Below are positions 1 through 7,878 of a stretch of 64,000 nt of DNA, piece after piece. The DNA is from Nostoc sp. NMS2 (GTDB lineage: Bacteria > Cyanobacteriota > Cyanobacteriia > Cyanobacteriales > Nostocaceae): positions 19,638 to 83,637 of the forward strand of contig NZ_JABXKH010000058.1 of NCBI RefSeq assembly GCF_017115105.1. Direction: 5' to 3'. The number at the start of each line of letters is the position of its first letter. Positions within the stretch are counted from its first letter, which is position 1. The position numbers and the translations under genes are program-made. The notes beneath the pieces are model-generated. The model was not told the origin of the DNA. It saw only the letters and a list, made by a program, of their open reading frames with translations, and made no database searches.

Positions 1-777
1 GACCAAAGAAACTCTATACCAGTCAGTTCAGAAATAGAAATATGTCGGATACTTCTGCAACCAGCACATACTGAAATTACCCAACCCGCCGATGCTTTCT
101 TTCCTGGATATAATAATATTGATTTGCGTTATCGCCGTCAAGCACAAATGCGTCCCCAAGCACTTGTCTGTATGGCAGAGGCGAATCATAGCGATCCTGA
201 ATGTGCGCGTAATTTTTTCAGCCTTTCCTATTTGTTACAAGCAGTAGAACCCCTATATCCCAGTTTGCGAGGGGCTGATGAACCAGGTCAGGTTTCTTTA
301 GGAGAAAATATTCAAGATTATGACCTACTTTATCTGACAGGCGGACAGGCCATTTCTTTAAATAGTCTTGAATTTGAATCCCTTAAAAATTACTTAAATT
401 TAGGTGGTGTGCTTCTCGTTGATGCGCCAACAAATGCTAATGCTCTAATTGAGAGTACTCAAGCATTAGCACAACAGTTAGAAAGTTCTTTAAGACCTTT
501 AGAAGAATTGCAACGGAGTCATCCTTTAAGGACAAAACCTTTCTTATTTGCTGCCTTGCCAATGGTTAATCAACAGCAGATTAAAATGTTAATCGGTGGC
601 GGAATTATTTTAGTAATTGGTGATTTAGCAACCGCTTGGGGATTGGATAGAGATTTGAATTTACCCAGATTGACGATTCGCACAGCCCAGGAACTTGGAA
701 TTAATATTCTTCACTATGCTTGGAAGCGCCGACAGTTGATAGGTTTGCAACAGGAAGATAATTCAGGACAGTGGTAA
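1..777 (+). CDS. DUF4159 domain protein, 5' end outside window
   Basis: The reading frame is open from the first base, so the true start lies upstream and 258 codons are visible. A TTG at 124 could be mistaken for a start, but the codons before it (ending FFPGYNNIDLRYR) read as protein. The family is recognised from the pattern DYDLLYLTGG followed by LKNYLNLGGVLLVDAP, typical of DUF4159, a Rossmann-like domain seen in bacterial proteins and often near MoxR/vWA genes. The C-terminal part contains NLPRLTIRTAQELGINILHYAWKR, also typical. No signal peptide can be judged. The biochemical function is unknown. The next gene on the same strand is more than 400 bases away across repeat DNA, so no operon partner is visible downstream. 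Confidence 0.75.
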   Translation, partial: DQRNSIPVSSEIEICRILLQPAHTEITQPADAFFPGYNNIDLRYRRQAQMRPQALVCMAEANHSDPECARNFFSLSYLLQAVEPLYPSLRGADEPGQVSLGENIQDYDLLYLTGGQAISLNSLEFESLKNYLNLGGVLLVDAPTNANALIESTQALAQQLESSLRPLEELQRSHPLRTKPFLFAALPMVNQQQIKMLIGGGIILVIGDLATAWGLDRDLNLPRLTIRTAQELGINILHYAWKRRQLIGLQQEDNSGQW

Positions 778-788
778 AAGCAAAAAAA

Positions 789-908
789 TTAAGGGAAGAT
801 ACGCGATAAATCGCCGTCTCTACAAAGGGCTAATTATTGTAAAGACGGCGATTTATCTCGTCTTTGCGATCTATAACTTTCATCAAAAAACCTTATCCGA
901 ACCGTATT
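789..908. repeat. Palindromic MITE-like element B, left-truncated copy
   Basis: This is nearly identical, in reverse complement, to the element at 53775-53905. It holds an internal inverted repeat (GATAAATCGCCGTCT ... AGACGGCGATTTAT) and the right terminal repeat ending CCGAACCGTATT. The first 12 bases of the left terminal repeat (AATACGGTTCGG) are missing and an A-rich run stands in their place. It carries no gene and begins about ten bases after the DUF4159 gene ends. Confidence 0.7.
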
Positions 909-995
909 GAGGGTGGGCATTGCTGCAAATAATATTGCACCCATTCCACATTTTTTTGCCAATGTTTATCCCATAACCCACATTCTGCATCGTAG

Positions 996-1155
996 GGGAG
1001 CATCCCAATTTTGCCAAAAGACACAGGACTGGGGCAAAAAACCTGTACAAACCTCTTCCCTTTGCGTTCTTGGCGTCCTTGGCGGTTCGTCATTTCATTC
1101 TCGGTCTAAGTCCAAACACCGTATAATAATAAACTTGCACATTTGGGATGCTCCC
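996..1155. mobile_element. MITE A, copy 1 (160 bp, 8-bp target duplication)
   Basis: A non-coding element bounded by perfect 13-bp inverted repeats GGGAGCATCCCAA and TTGGGATGCTCCC. It is flanked on both sides by CATCGTAG (988-995 and 1156-1163), a perfect 8-bp direct repeat expected from transposition. A second copy of the same length lies at 44112-44271. The interior contains the TTGGCGTCCTTGGCGGTTCG string that also occurs alone elsewhere in this window. No transposase is encoded, so it must have been moved in trans. It sits about 50 bases before the methyltransferase start and may affect that gene's expression (inference). Confidence 0.85.
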
Positions 1156-1209
1156 CATCGTAGTGGGTTTGTCCAATTGATTATCAATATAGCGGTTATC
1201 AGTTTATCT

Positions 1210-2538
1210 ATGCGTAAAATTCGGTTTGTAGATTTATTTTCAGGAATAGGAGGAATTAGATTAGCTTTTAAACAGGCGGCTGATTCTTTAAATATAAAAA
1301 GTGAATGTGTTTTCAGCAGTGAAATCAATTCAGATGCTCAATTAGTTTATGAAAAAAACTTTGGTCAAAAAGCATTAGGTGATATTCGATTAATTGATCA
1401 ACTACCAGAACATGAATTTTTATTAGCTGGGTTTCCTTGCCAGTCTTTTTCTCATGCTGGCAAAAAAGAAGGATTTGTCGATACACGAGGCACACTATTT
1501 TTTGAAATAACAAGATTACTCGATACCTATAAACCACAGGCTTTTATTTTTGAAAATGTCCGAGGGCTTTATAGTCACGATCAAGGGCGAACCTTAGCAA
1601 CAATTAAGCATGAAATTCAAAAAAGAGGCTATAGTTTTCATTCTTTTTTACTCAACAGTGCAAACTTTGGCTTACCGCAAAATCGCGTCCGCATTTATCT
1701 GGTAGGAATTTTAGATGCTTCTCCCACTTTTGAATTGATTTCTGATGTGGGGCCTAAAGACTCGCATTCATATAATCCTCAGCAGTTATCTTTGTTCTAT
1801 CCACCAAAAAAATCTGTGGCTGTTGCCGACATTTTGGAGACTAATCCAGATGAAAAGTATAATTGCTCAGAAAAGTTTGTCAATGCGTTGAAACGAATAT
1901 TTAATAATGATTTAAATCGCTTACATGGAATAAGGCTGATTGATTATCGGGGGGGGAACTCTATTCATTCCTGGGATTTAGGATTGCGTGGTGAGTGTAG
2001 TGCCGAGGAAGTTGAACTAATGAACCGTTTCATATTAAAGAGACGGAATAAAGAATTTGGACAAGAACAAGATGGTAAACTATTAACTCAGGAGCAAATA
2101 GCTAGCTTTTTTGAGCATCCCAATTTAGGGGAAGTTTTGAATTCACTAGTTACAAAAAAATATCTAAAACTTATTAATGATAAATATAAACCTCTGTCGG
2201 GTAACTTTTCATTTGAAGTTTATAAGTTTGTAGATCCAAATAAGATTTCGGTAACGTTGGTTGCTAGTGATGCTAATAGATTAGGAGTTTATCATAATCA
2301 GAGAGTGCGGCGACTAACTCCACGAGAAGCTGCAAGGCTGCAAGGTTTTCCTGATAGCTTTACACTTCATCCAAATGATGATACGGCTTACCATCAACTA
2401 GGAAATTCTGTGAGTATTAATGTAGTCAAATCTGTGGCTCAAGAAGTGATTATGAAAGCCTTAAATCATACTCAAGAAAGAATAGAGAAATCTGGGCAAT
2501 CGCTTTGTTCTGTAACATCCTTAAATCACAAATCCTAG
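1210..2538 (+). CDS. DNA (cytosine-5) methyltransferase, solitary
   Basis: This 442-residue enzyme should transfer a methyl group from S-adenosylmethionine to C5 of cytosine in DNA. The C5-methyltransferase motifs are in order: FVDLFSGIGG (motif I) near the N-terminus, GFPCQSFSHAGKK with the catalytic Cys (IV), FENVRGL (VI), LPQNRVRIYLVG (VIII), RRLTPREAARLQGFP (IX) and YHQLGNSVSINVV (X). The variable region between VIII and IX is long and contains a winged-helix-like stretch (residues about 290-340) probably involved in target recognition. The frame stays open upstream to 907, but that part is MITE DNA, and the ATG at 1210 directly precedes motif I. No restriction enzyme gene is adjacent, so it is an orphan or a remnant of a lost R-M system. 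The recognition sequence cannot be read from the protein. Confidence 0.92.
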   Translation: MRKIRFVDLFSGIGGIRLAFKQAADSLNIKSECVFSSEINSDAQLVYEKNFGQKALGDIRLIDQLPEHEFLLAGFPCQSFSHAGKKEGFVDTRGTLFFEITRLLDTYKPQAFIFENVRGLYSHDQGRTLATIKHEIQKRGYSFHSFLLNSANFGLPQNRVRIYLVGILDASPTFELISDVGPKDSHSYNPQQLSLFYPPKKSVAVADILETNPDEKYNCSEKFVNALKRIFNNDLNRLHGIRLIDYRGGNSIHSWDLGLRGECSAEEVELMNRFILKRRNKEFGQEQDGKLLTQEQIASFFEHPNLGEVLNSLVTKKYLKLINDKYKPLSGNFSFEVYKFVDPNKISVTLVASDANRLGVYHNQRVRRLTPREAARLQGFPDSFTLHPNDDTAYHQLGNSVSINVVKSVAQEVIMKALNHTQERIEKSGQSLCSVTSLNHKS

Positions 2539-2547
2539 AACTACATT

Positions 2548-2649
2548 TTAACCCCTGGCGTTTATGCCATCTCCAACAACACTATCCCAAGCAGCAATTT
2601 CAGCTTGATATTCTGGATCTTCAGCATCCTGCTTGAGGGCTGCAATCAT
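2548..2649 (-). pseudogene. Short C-terminal gene fragment
   Basis: A 33-codon reading frame with protein-like composition (LKQDAEDPEYQAEIAAWD, then VVGDGINARG and a stop). It lies in the same frame as, and just past, the TGA of the Tab2-like gene, with only a few sense codons before its first ATG. It resembles the acidic tail of small cyanobacterial proteins of unknown function. I read it as the remains of a lost gene. A short functional gene or a read-through tail cannot be excluded. Confidence 0.3.
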
Positions 2650-2664
2650 TTCTGCCGCTAAAAT

Positions 2665-3465
2665 TCAATATAAATCTTCTGCCCGTAATAACCAAAAGCC
2701 GCTATAAGTCATGCCGGAATCATCTGGTTGAACTAACAAAAAATGCAATCCTCGGCAATGCTTTTTTCGCTGTTGATATGTTTGGGCTGCTGTTGTAACT
2801 TCTGGATCTTCAAAAGTGGCAACAATCCACCTATCTACTAAGCCAGCCTCTAATATTAAGCCGTCTGGTGCGCCAGAAATATAGTTTAACGCCACAGGAC
2901 GGGCTTGCTGCAACCACCGTGCTAGGCGCATCGATTGCCGTCCACCATAAATTACTACACCAGGGACGGGCACTGTTGATGCTAAACCCAAGTTGATGGG
3001 TTTAAGATGTTCTGGGATGTGCAAAATGGGAATGGGGCGATCGCTAAATCTCGTTTCTACATCACTAGCAGCTAGAGTCGCAAACCGCCATTGTTCTCCC
3101 CAGAGGTTCTCTGCTAATGGTGCTGGAGGTGGTTTATCCAGCGCTGAGGGATATTGCTTTTCTTGTAACCACTGCTTCAACGCCAAAGTGTGGCGCGTAG
3201 GTTCGACATTGATACTTAAATTGCGTCCCGCCGCCTCAATTAAGCTTAGAGACTGAGGACGAAATACCTGAATCACATCCGGCAATTTTTCACCAGCAGC
3301 TAACTCAAGTTGATCTGCAACCCAACTCGAATTCGCTGCTGACTGGAGACAGGTAGCTTCATACTCAAAGCTGCGATTTGCGTCACAAATCAACAACTCC
3401 CATAAAATTTGTCCAGATGCATCTTGCAAGGGACGGCGATAAAAATCAACTTGCCAAATTTTCAT
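2665..3465 (-). CDS. Tab2/Atab2 family RNA-binding protein
   Basis: This 266-residue protein starts MKIWQVDFYRRPL, the conserved opening of the Tab2/Atab2 family. In Chlamydomonas and Arabidopsis chloroplasts these proteins bind RNA and promote translation of photosystem I mRNA (psaB). Cyanobacterial members are conserved but less studied. Other family blocks visible are WELLICD, VIQVFRPQ, LNYISGAPDGLILEAGLVDRWIVATF and the C-terminal GFWLLRAEDLY. The frame extends 24 codons further upstream, but those codons derive from GGGCATTGGGC-type intergenic repeats, so the ATG at 3465 is preferred. No membrane segment or signal peptide is seen. It is probably transcribed alone. Confidence 0.85.
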   Translation of the reverse strand: MKIWQVDFYRRPLQDASGQILWELLICDANRSFEYEATCLQSAANSSWVADQLELAAGEKLPDVIQVFRPQSLSLIEAAGRNLSINVEPTRHTLALKQWLQEKQYPSALDKPPPAPLAENLWGEQWRFATLAASDVETRFSDRPIPILHIPEHLKPINLGLASTVPVPGVVIYGGRQSMRLARWLQQARPVALNYISGAPDGLILEAGLVDRWIVATFEDPEVTTAAQTYQQRKKHCRGLHFLLVQPDDSGMTYSGFWLLRAEDLY

Positions 3466-3584
3466 ATTATGTGGGCATGGGGCATTGGGCACTTGTACTG
3501 AGCGAAGTCGAAGTATTGGGCATGGGGCATGGGGCATTGGGGGGATGCGAGAGATCGGTGAGAGTTAAAACTGAAAGTTTTAAG

Positions 3585-3773
3585 TTCAGAGGCTCAACGT
3601 TCATGTTCAGAGGCTCAACGTTCATGTTCAGAGGCTCAACGTTCATGCTCAGAGGCTCAACGTTCATGCTCAGAGGCTCAACGTTCATGCTCAAAGGCTC
3701 AACGTTCATGCTCAAAGGCTCAACGTTCATGCTCAGAGGTTCAACGTTTATGCTCAAAGGCTCAACGTTCATG
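3585..3773. repeat. Minisatellite, nine 21-bp units
   Basis: Nine uninterrupted units of exactly 21 bp, each built around GGCTCAACGTTCATG, with variation mainly at TTC/CTC and AGA/AAA positions and one degenerate unit near the right end. Because 21 is divisible by 3, both strands are open through it (GSTFMLR-type or NVEPLSM-type heptapeptides), but there is no upstream coding context. It lies between the Tab2-like and YciI-like genes, both on the minus strand. Confidence 0.9.
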
Positions 3774-3799
3774 CTCATCTCCCGATACCCAACACCAAT

Positions 3800-4069
3800 T
3801 TATAAAGCCTGAATCCACTCTTTGACAGAATATTCAGTCCAGATGCCATTTTTCCAGTAGGGATCATTTTCAATCAACTGGCGCACAGTGGCTTCGTCTT
3901 CGGCTTCGTAAATCCCAAAAACTTTTGTGACATCCTTGGTGGGGCCGATGGTAATCAGCACACCGGATTCTTTCTGTTTTGCTAATCCGTCTAAGTGAGC
4001 TTGGCGGTGGGGGGTGCGTTTTTCGAGAACGTCTTCGCAGTAAGTTCCCCAGAGTACATATTTAGGCAT
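3800..4069 (-). CDS. YciI family protein
   Basis: An 89-residue soluble protein with the YCII fold pattern: MPKYVLWGTYCEDVLEKR, then HRQAHLDGLAKQKESG, GPTKD, VFGIYEAEDEATVRQLIENDPY and WTEYSVKEW. The family is a small ferredoxin-like fold related to dye-decolourising/EthD-type proteins. A conserved His and Asp form a putative active site, here probably the His in RQAHLDGL and the Asp in ENDPY. The physiological substrate is unknown for most members. It is full length for the family. The minisatellite lies immediately downstream, and pheT is upstream on the same strand across about 150 bases of repeat DNA, so they are probably separate transcripts. Confidence 0.85.
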   Translation of the reverse strand: MPKYVLWGTYCEDVLEKRTPHRQAHLDGLAKQKESGVLITIGPTKDVTKVFGIYEAEDEATVRQLIENDPYWKNGIWTEYSVKEWIQAL

Positions 4070-4216
4070 AACTTTACCAATTTTGGATTTTAGATACTTC
4101 GACTTACCTCGACTTCGCTCGGCACAAGTCGCTCAGTACAAGTTTTGGATTTTGGATTGTGAGTGCGGAGTGAGGAATTATTAACTCCTAACTAACAAAT
4201 GACAAATGACAAATGA

Positions 4217-6667
4217 CTAACTTCTAAGGTTTACGCCGAATTTTTCCACCAGGGCTTCGCGGACTTTATTGTGTACTGGTTCGACTTCTGCCTCAGTAAG
4301 GGTGCGATCGCTAGCCCGATAAATTAGACGAAATGCTAAACTCCTCTGTCCTTCGGGGACGTTTTCGCCCCGATATTCATCAAATAATTCCACAGATTCG
4401 AGCAAATCTTTACCCGCTTTGGTAATTACTTTTTGAATTTCGGTAACTGAGATTTTTACGGGTGCGAAAAAGGCGATGTCGCGATCGCTAGCTGGATAGG
4501 TAGAATAGGGCTGAAATGCCGGAACTAGGACTTCATCTTGTCCTAGAGATTCTAAAAGCACATCTAAATCCAACTGAAAAATATAAACGGAATCTGGTAA
4601 ACCTTTTTCTCGTCGCAATTGGGGATGGAGTTGTCCAAAAATACCTAGCCTGTTACCCCGAATCCACAAAGAAGCGGTGCGTCCTGGATGTAAACGATGA
4701 TCTCGGCAATCGGGTTGAAATTCTACCTGCAAGGCAAGTTGCCGAAATACACTTTCTAAAATGCCTTTGGCTTCAAACCAGGTGATGGGTTCTTCGCGTC
4801 CACTTTTTGACCATTTGCCAACGGTGCGATCGCCTCCTATAATCCCAGCTAGGGCTTCTGTCTCTTGCAAACCGTCTTCTTCTCGCCAGAAAATTTGCCC
4901 GATTTCAAAGCCGTTCAGCGCACCATTACCTTGCTCTAAATTGTATTGAAAGGCATCAATCAACCCAGATATCAAATCGTTTCGCAGCGCTGAATATTCG
5001 GCAAATAATGGGTTTGACAGTACTATCTGTCTGTCTTCTCCTGGTTTAACTAAAGAATAGTGGATTAATTCTGTCAATCCTTCAGCCCGGAGGAAAGCCC
5101 GTAACTTGCGAATCAGTTCCTCGTCTAAAGGCAGATAACCACCTTCAGCTTTTTCTGGTAAAGTATCACAGAATCTGTTGTAACCATAGAGACGGGCGAT
5201 TTCTTCAATTAAATCAATTTCTCGCTCTAAGTCGCGGTAACGATAGGGTGGGACGGAAACTGACCATGTAGGTTGATGGTTGCTATCTTCACCTGAAGGA
5301 GTCAACTGACATCCTAGTGCAGTCAGGATGCGCTCAACATCTTGTTCTTGGAGTTCACCTGTGTCCTCTCCCAAATCGATTGGCCCTAGTATCTGATTAA
5401 CTCGGTCTAAACGCAGTGCGATCAAATGACTCCAGGTAGAAGGATCGGGGCGAGTGTCGGCAATTTCCTGCTGGACAAGAATTCCACTAGCCAATTCGCT
5501 AATTAAGGATAAGGCGCGGCGATTAGCTATTTCTAACTCAGCGCGGTTAACTCCCCGTTCATATCTGCCAGAAGCTTCACTTCTTAAGCCTACACTGCGA
5601 GAAGAACGGCGAATTGCCACGGAATCAAATAAAGCTGCTTCTAAAACTAAGCTTTGAGTCCCTTCATGCACTTCTGTTTCTTCTCCACCCATAACTCCCG
5701 CCAATGCAACGGGTTTGTCGTTAGCAGTGATTAACAAATTTTGGGTTGCCAGGGTGCGAATTTGTCCATCCAGGGTTTTGAGGGATTCTCCATTATTAGC
5801 GAAGCGAACGCCGATGGTTAAATTTTCGCTACTTGCAACTGATTTTAAGCGATCGCAATCAAAGGCGTGCAGTGGTTGTCCCCATTCCAACAAAACATAG
5901 TTAGTAATATCCACCACATTACTTATAGGACGTACCCCAGCCGCCCGCAAACGCTGTTGCAACCATTCGGGAGATGGAGCAATTTTGACCTGTTCAATTA
6001 CCGTACCGATGTATGCAGGACAAGCTTGGGTATCGGCAATTTTTAAAGTTAAATTTCCAGTATTTTTGCTAATAGAGACTTCACCAGGTTCAGGAATGCT
6101 CAACTTTCCACCAGTTAAAGCTGCTACTTCCCGTGCTACGCCTACCATACTCAGAGCATCAGCGCGATTAGCAGTTGCAGTTAAGTCTAAAATTACATCA
6201 TCTAAACCCAACAACGGCCGCACATCACTACCCAATGGTAAATTTTCTTGGGTAAAAATATGAATTCCGTCTACATCGGTGGGCAAACCGAGTTCCTTTA
6301 AAGAACAAATCATGCCCTGAGATGCGACACCACGGAGTTTTGCAGGTTTAATTTTTAAATCGATATTGGGTAAGTAAGTACCCGTAGTTGCGATCGGTAC
6401 ATAGATATCTGCCTTCACATTGGCAGCGCCACAGACAATATTTAAAGCCTCATCAGCACCGATATCGACTTGACAAACACTTAATTTATCGGCGTTGGGG
6501 TGGGGTTGACGCTCAAGCACTTTCCCTACAACCACGCCATTTGCCCAAGTGCGGCGATCTTCAATATCTTCAACCTCAAACCCTGCCATTGTCAGGGTTT
6601 CGGCTAATTCTTCTGGACTAAGTTTTATCTCTACTAGTTCGCGCAGCCAATTTAGAGAAATACGCAT
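4217..6667 (-). CDS. pheT: Phenylalanine-tRNA ligase beta subunit
   Basis: This 816-residue subunit pairs with PheS as an alpha2-beta2 enzyme that charges tRNA-Phe in the cytoplasm. Domains are visible in order: an N-terminal tRNA-binding OB fold (about residues 40-150, [21 protein letters not shown]), the B3/B4 editing region ([25 protein letters not shown]), the B5 domain (RVNQILG), the catalytic-like core ([25 protein letters not shown]), and the C-terminal anticodon-binding ferredoxin-like domain ([11 protein letters not shown]). Length is normal for bacteria. pheS is not adjacent, as is usual in cyanobacteria. The stop codon is followed directly by CAAATGA-type heptamer repeats. The region between it and the divergent small-gene pair at 6887 must hold its promoter. 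Confidence 0.97.
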   Translation of the reverse strand: MRISLNWLRELVEIKLSPEELAETLTMAGFEVEDIEDRRTWANGVVVGKVLERQPHPNADKLSVCQVDIGADEALNIVCGAANVKADIYVPIATTGTYLPNIDLKIKPAKLRGVASQGMICSLKELGLPTDVDGIHIFTQENLPLGSDVRPLLGLDDVILDLTATANRADALSMVGVAREVAALTGGKLSIPEPGEVSISKNTGNLTLKIADTQACPAYIGTVIEQVKIAPSPEWLQQRLRAAGVRPISNVVDITNYVLLEWGQPLHAFDCDRLKSVASSENLTIGVRFANNGESLKTLDGQIRTLATQNLLITANDKPVALAGVMGGEETEVHEGTQSLVLEAALFDSVAIRRSSRSVGLRSEASGRYERGVNRAELEIANRRALSLISELASGILVQQEIADTRPDPSTWSHLIALRLDRVNQILGPIDLGEDTGELQEQDVERILTALGCQLTPSGEDSNHQPTWSVSVPPYRYRDLEREIDLIEEIARLYGYNRFCDTLPEKAEGGYLPLDEELIRKLRAFLRAEGLTELIHYSLVKPGEDRQIVLSNPLFAEYSALRNDLISGLIDAFQYNLEQGNGALNGFEIGQIFWREEDGLQETEALAGIIGGDRTVGKWSKSGREEPITWFEAKGILESVFRQLALQVEFQPDCRDHRLHPGRTASLWIRGNRLGIFGQLHPQLRREKGLPDSVYIFQLDLDVLLESLGQDEVLVPAFQPYSTYPASDRDIAFFAPVKISVTEIQKVITKAGKDLLESVELFDEYRGENVPEGQRSLAFRLIYRASDRTLTEAEVEPVHNKVREALVEKFGVNLRS

Positions 6668-6886
6668 GGAGTGTGCTTGTTTTAGGAATCGTCTTTTGTT
6701 CTTATTTTAGGGTGCAAAAAGCGATCGATGGCTACTCATCCCGCAAAGCATACCCTTTCACTTGAACAATCCTACTACGTTAGACTGGCAGAACAATCTC
6801 TCATGCTAATCTTTTCTTGTCGTCTTGGGTTATGTCAATGTGGGAGAGATGTTTGCTAGGAGAGATTCAGTAGCTTCTATATACAA

Positions 6887-7063
6887 ATGGAACCCACGAT
6901 TGAACAGTTAAAGGCTTTCTACGATTTATGTGTGCGAGTAAGTAACCTACTACAAACAATTGAGCTAACCAGGTATGACACGCGATCGCAAAGAATAGTA
7001 GTGCTAATCGGTCAAACAATTCAAGTAGAAATTTTGAGTAACGGAGAGGAAATTATCCAATGA
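6887..7063 (+). CDS. DUF6888-like small protein
   Basis: A 58-codon gene reading MEPTIEQLKAFYDLCV, LLQTIELTRYDTRSQRIVVLIGQTIQVEIL and ending NGEEIIQ. The pattern of a helical N-terminus, then RYD and a beta-rich half with NG near the end, resembles the cyanobacterial DUF6888 family. That family is repeatedly found directly before a DUF6887 gene. Its stop overlaps the start of the next gene (ATGA), a strong sign of translational coupling. It is not preceded by an obvious Shine-Dalgarno sequence. The function is unknown. The family assignment is from memory of sequence pattern and should be treated as moderate. Confidence 0.6.
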   Translation: MEPTIEQLKAFYDLCVRVSNLLQTIELTRYDTRSQRIVVLIGQTIQVEILSNGEEIIQ

Positions 7064-7242
7064 GTAATTTAGATTATCAGCAATTAACTGAAGCAGAATT
7101 ACGGGAATATGTAAAGCATCATCCCCAGGATGAAGAAGCTTTTCAGCATTATCTGAGAATTGTTAGAGCCAAGCCAAATAGGGTTGTAGTTAGCACGGGT
7201 GAACAGTTGGAGGCTGAGTTAAGGAAAAGACTGGCATTATGA
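7060..7242 (+). CDS. DUF6887-like small protein
   Basis: A 60-residue acidic-basic protein with the pattern MSNLDYQQLTEAELREYVKHHPQDEEAFQHYL. The stretch ELR-Y-hhhH-xDxEAF-x-Y is characteristic of the DUF6887 family of heterocystous cyanobacteria. It starts inside the stop codon of the preceding gene (ATGA overlap), so the two are very likely co-translated. The two-small-gene architecture with a 4-base overlap resembles toxin-antitoxin loci, but no known toxin fold can be recognised and no such activity is established. Downstream is repeat-rich DNA with no further partner. Confidence 0.65.
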   Translation: MSNLDYQQLTEAELREYVKHHPQDEEAFQHYLRIVRAKPNRVVVSTGEQLEAELRKRLAL

Positions 7243-7547
7243 ACAAAACCCTTTATTTACTACAGACATTATTATCTCTTAGGTTGTTAGGTGCGTAGGC
7301 GTAGCCCGCACTTCGACTTCGCTCAGTGACCGTCGTAGACATCGCCTGAGATTAAAATAATGGTTTTTAACCCACGGAGGTGGGTAAAGTCTCGTGTAGC
7401 CAAGCCAGTGCGTTGGGCGGGCAATGCCCGACTTGAAGCACCTGGCGCGCGACTTATAGTCGCCAGGCCTTTTAAGCTAAAACACATCTAATTTGCATAT
7501 TAAAATTTTCTCAATATCTTGTGGGGTGGGCAACATGAGCGCCCTGA
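7243..7547. other. Intergenic dispersed repeats
   Basis: No gene is seen. The segment carries Nostoc-type dispersed repeats: GCGTAGGCGTAGCCCGC with ACTTCGCTCAGTGACCGTCGTAGACATCGCC (a related version lies near 62820-62870), AACCCACGGAGGTGGGT (also near 25390) and GGGCGGGCAATGCCCG. Several can form short hairpins. Confidence 0.5.
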
Positions 7548-7628
7548 TTATGCAACTTGAATGCTGATTAGCTTAAAACATCCTCTGAGAGCTAAAGACC
7601 AGACTGAAGTATCAACAATGACTTTCAT
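7548..7628 (-). pseudogene. Truncated vapC toxin remnant
   Basis: The reading frame opens with MKVIVDTSVWSLALR, the signature N-terminus of VapC toxins, with the first acidic PIN-domain residue in IVDTS. It leaves the family after about 15 codons and stops at codon 27, whereas VapC proteins are about 130 residues. Its ATG overlaps the stop codon of vapB (ATGA), the normal arrangement of an intact vapBC operon. The rest of the toxin gene is not seen downstream, where dispersed repeats begin. The remaining acidic catalytic residues are therefore missing and no active toxin can be made. Confidence 0.8.
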
Positions 7629-7825
7629 CCACTCCGGCGCTGTTGCTTGTAGTCATAATCATCGTCGTATTCAATCGTGCCAAATAGCTCCATAATCTTC
7701 AATTGCTTTTGACGCTCTACATCCTCTCGTAATGCCTCTTCAACAACGGCATCCTTAGTTGGATGACCACCAAGTTCGATAGCTTCCTTAATTAAGTTTT
7801 CGTCCATTTCTAAATTAGTAGCCAT
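7625..7825 (-). CDS. vapB: VapB-type antitoxin, now without toxin
   Basis: A 66-residue protein of the VapB family, with the common pattern MATNLEMDENLIKEAIELGGHPTKDAVVEEAL and a C-terminal ELFGTIEYDDDYDYK tail that normally wraps the VapC active site. In intact loci VapB neutralises the VapC RNase and represses its own promoter. The adjacent vapC is reduced to about 15 recognisable codons, so this antitoxin is an orphan here. It could still act against other VapC toxins in the cell or on its operator (inference). Confidence 0.88.
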   Translation of the reverse strand: MATNLEMDENLIKEAIELGGHPTKDAVVEEALREDVERQKQLKIMELFGTIEYDDDYDYKQQRRSG

Positions 7826-7878
7826 GTGCAGATTCTGATAATTACGAATTACGAATTTTCAAAGGTTTCGTGGTTAAT

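Noticed and set aside
907..1209. N-terminal extension of the DNA methyltransferase
   Set aside because: The open frame here runs through MITE A and other repeat DNA; motif I of the enzyme starts only after the ATG at 1210.
3378..3812. Open frames through the 21-bp minisatellite on both strands
   Set aside because: They exist only because the unit length is divisible by three; one overlaps the Tab2-like gene on the opposite strand.
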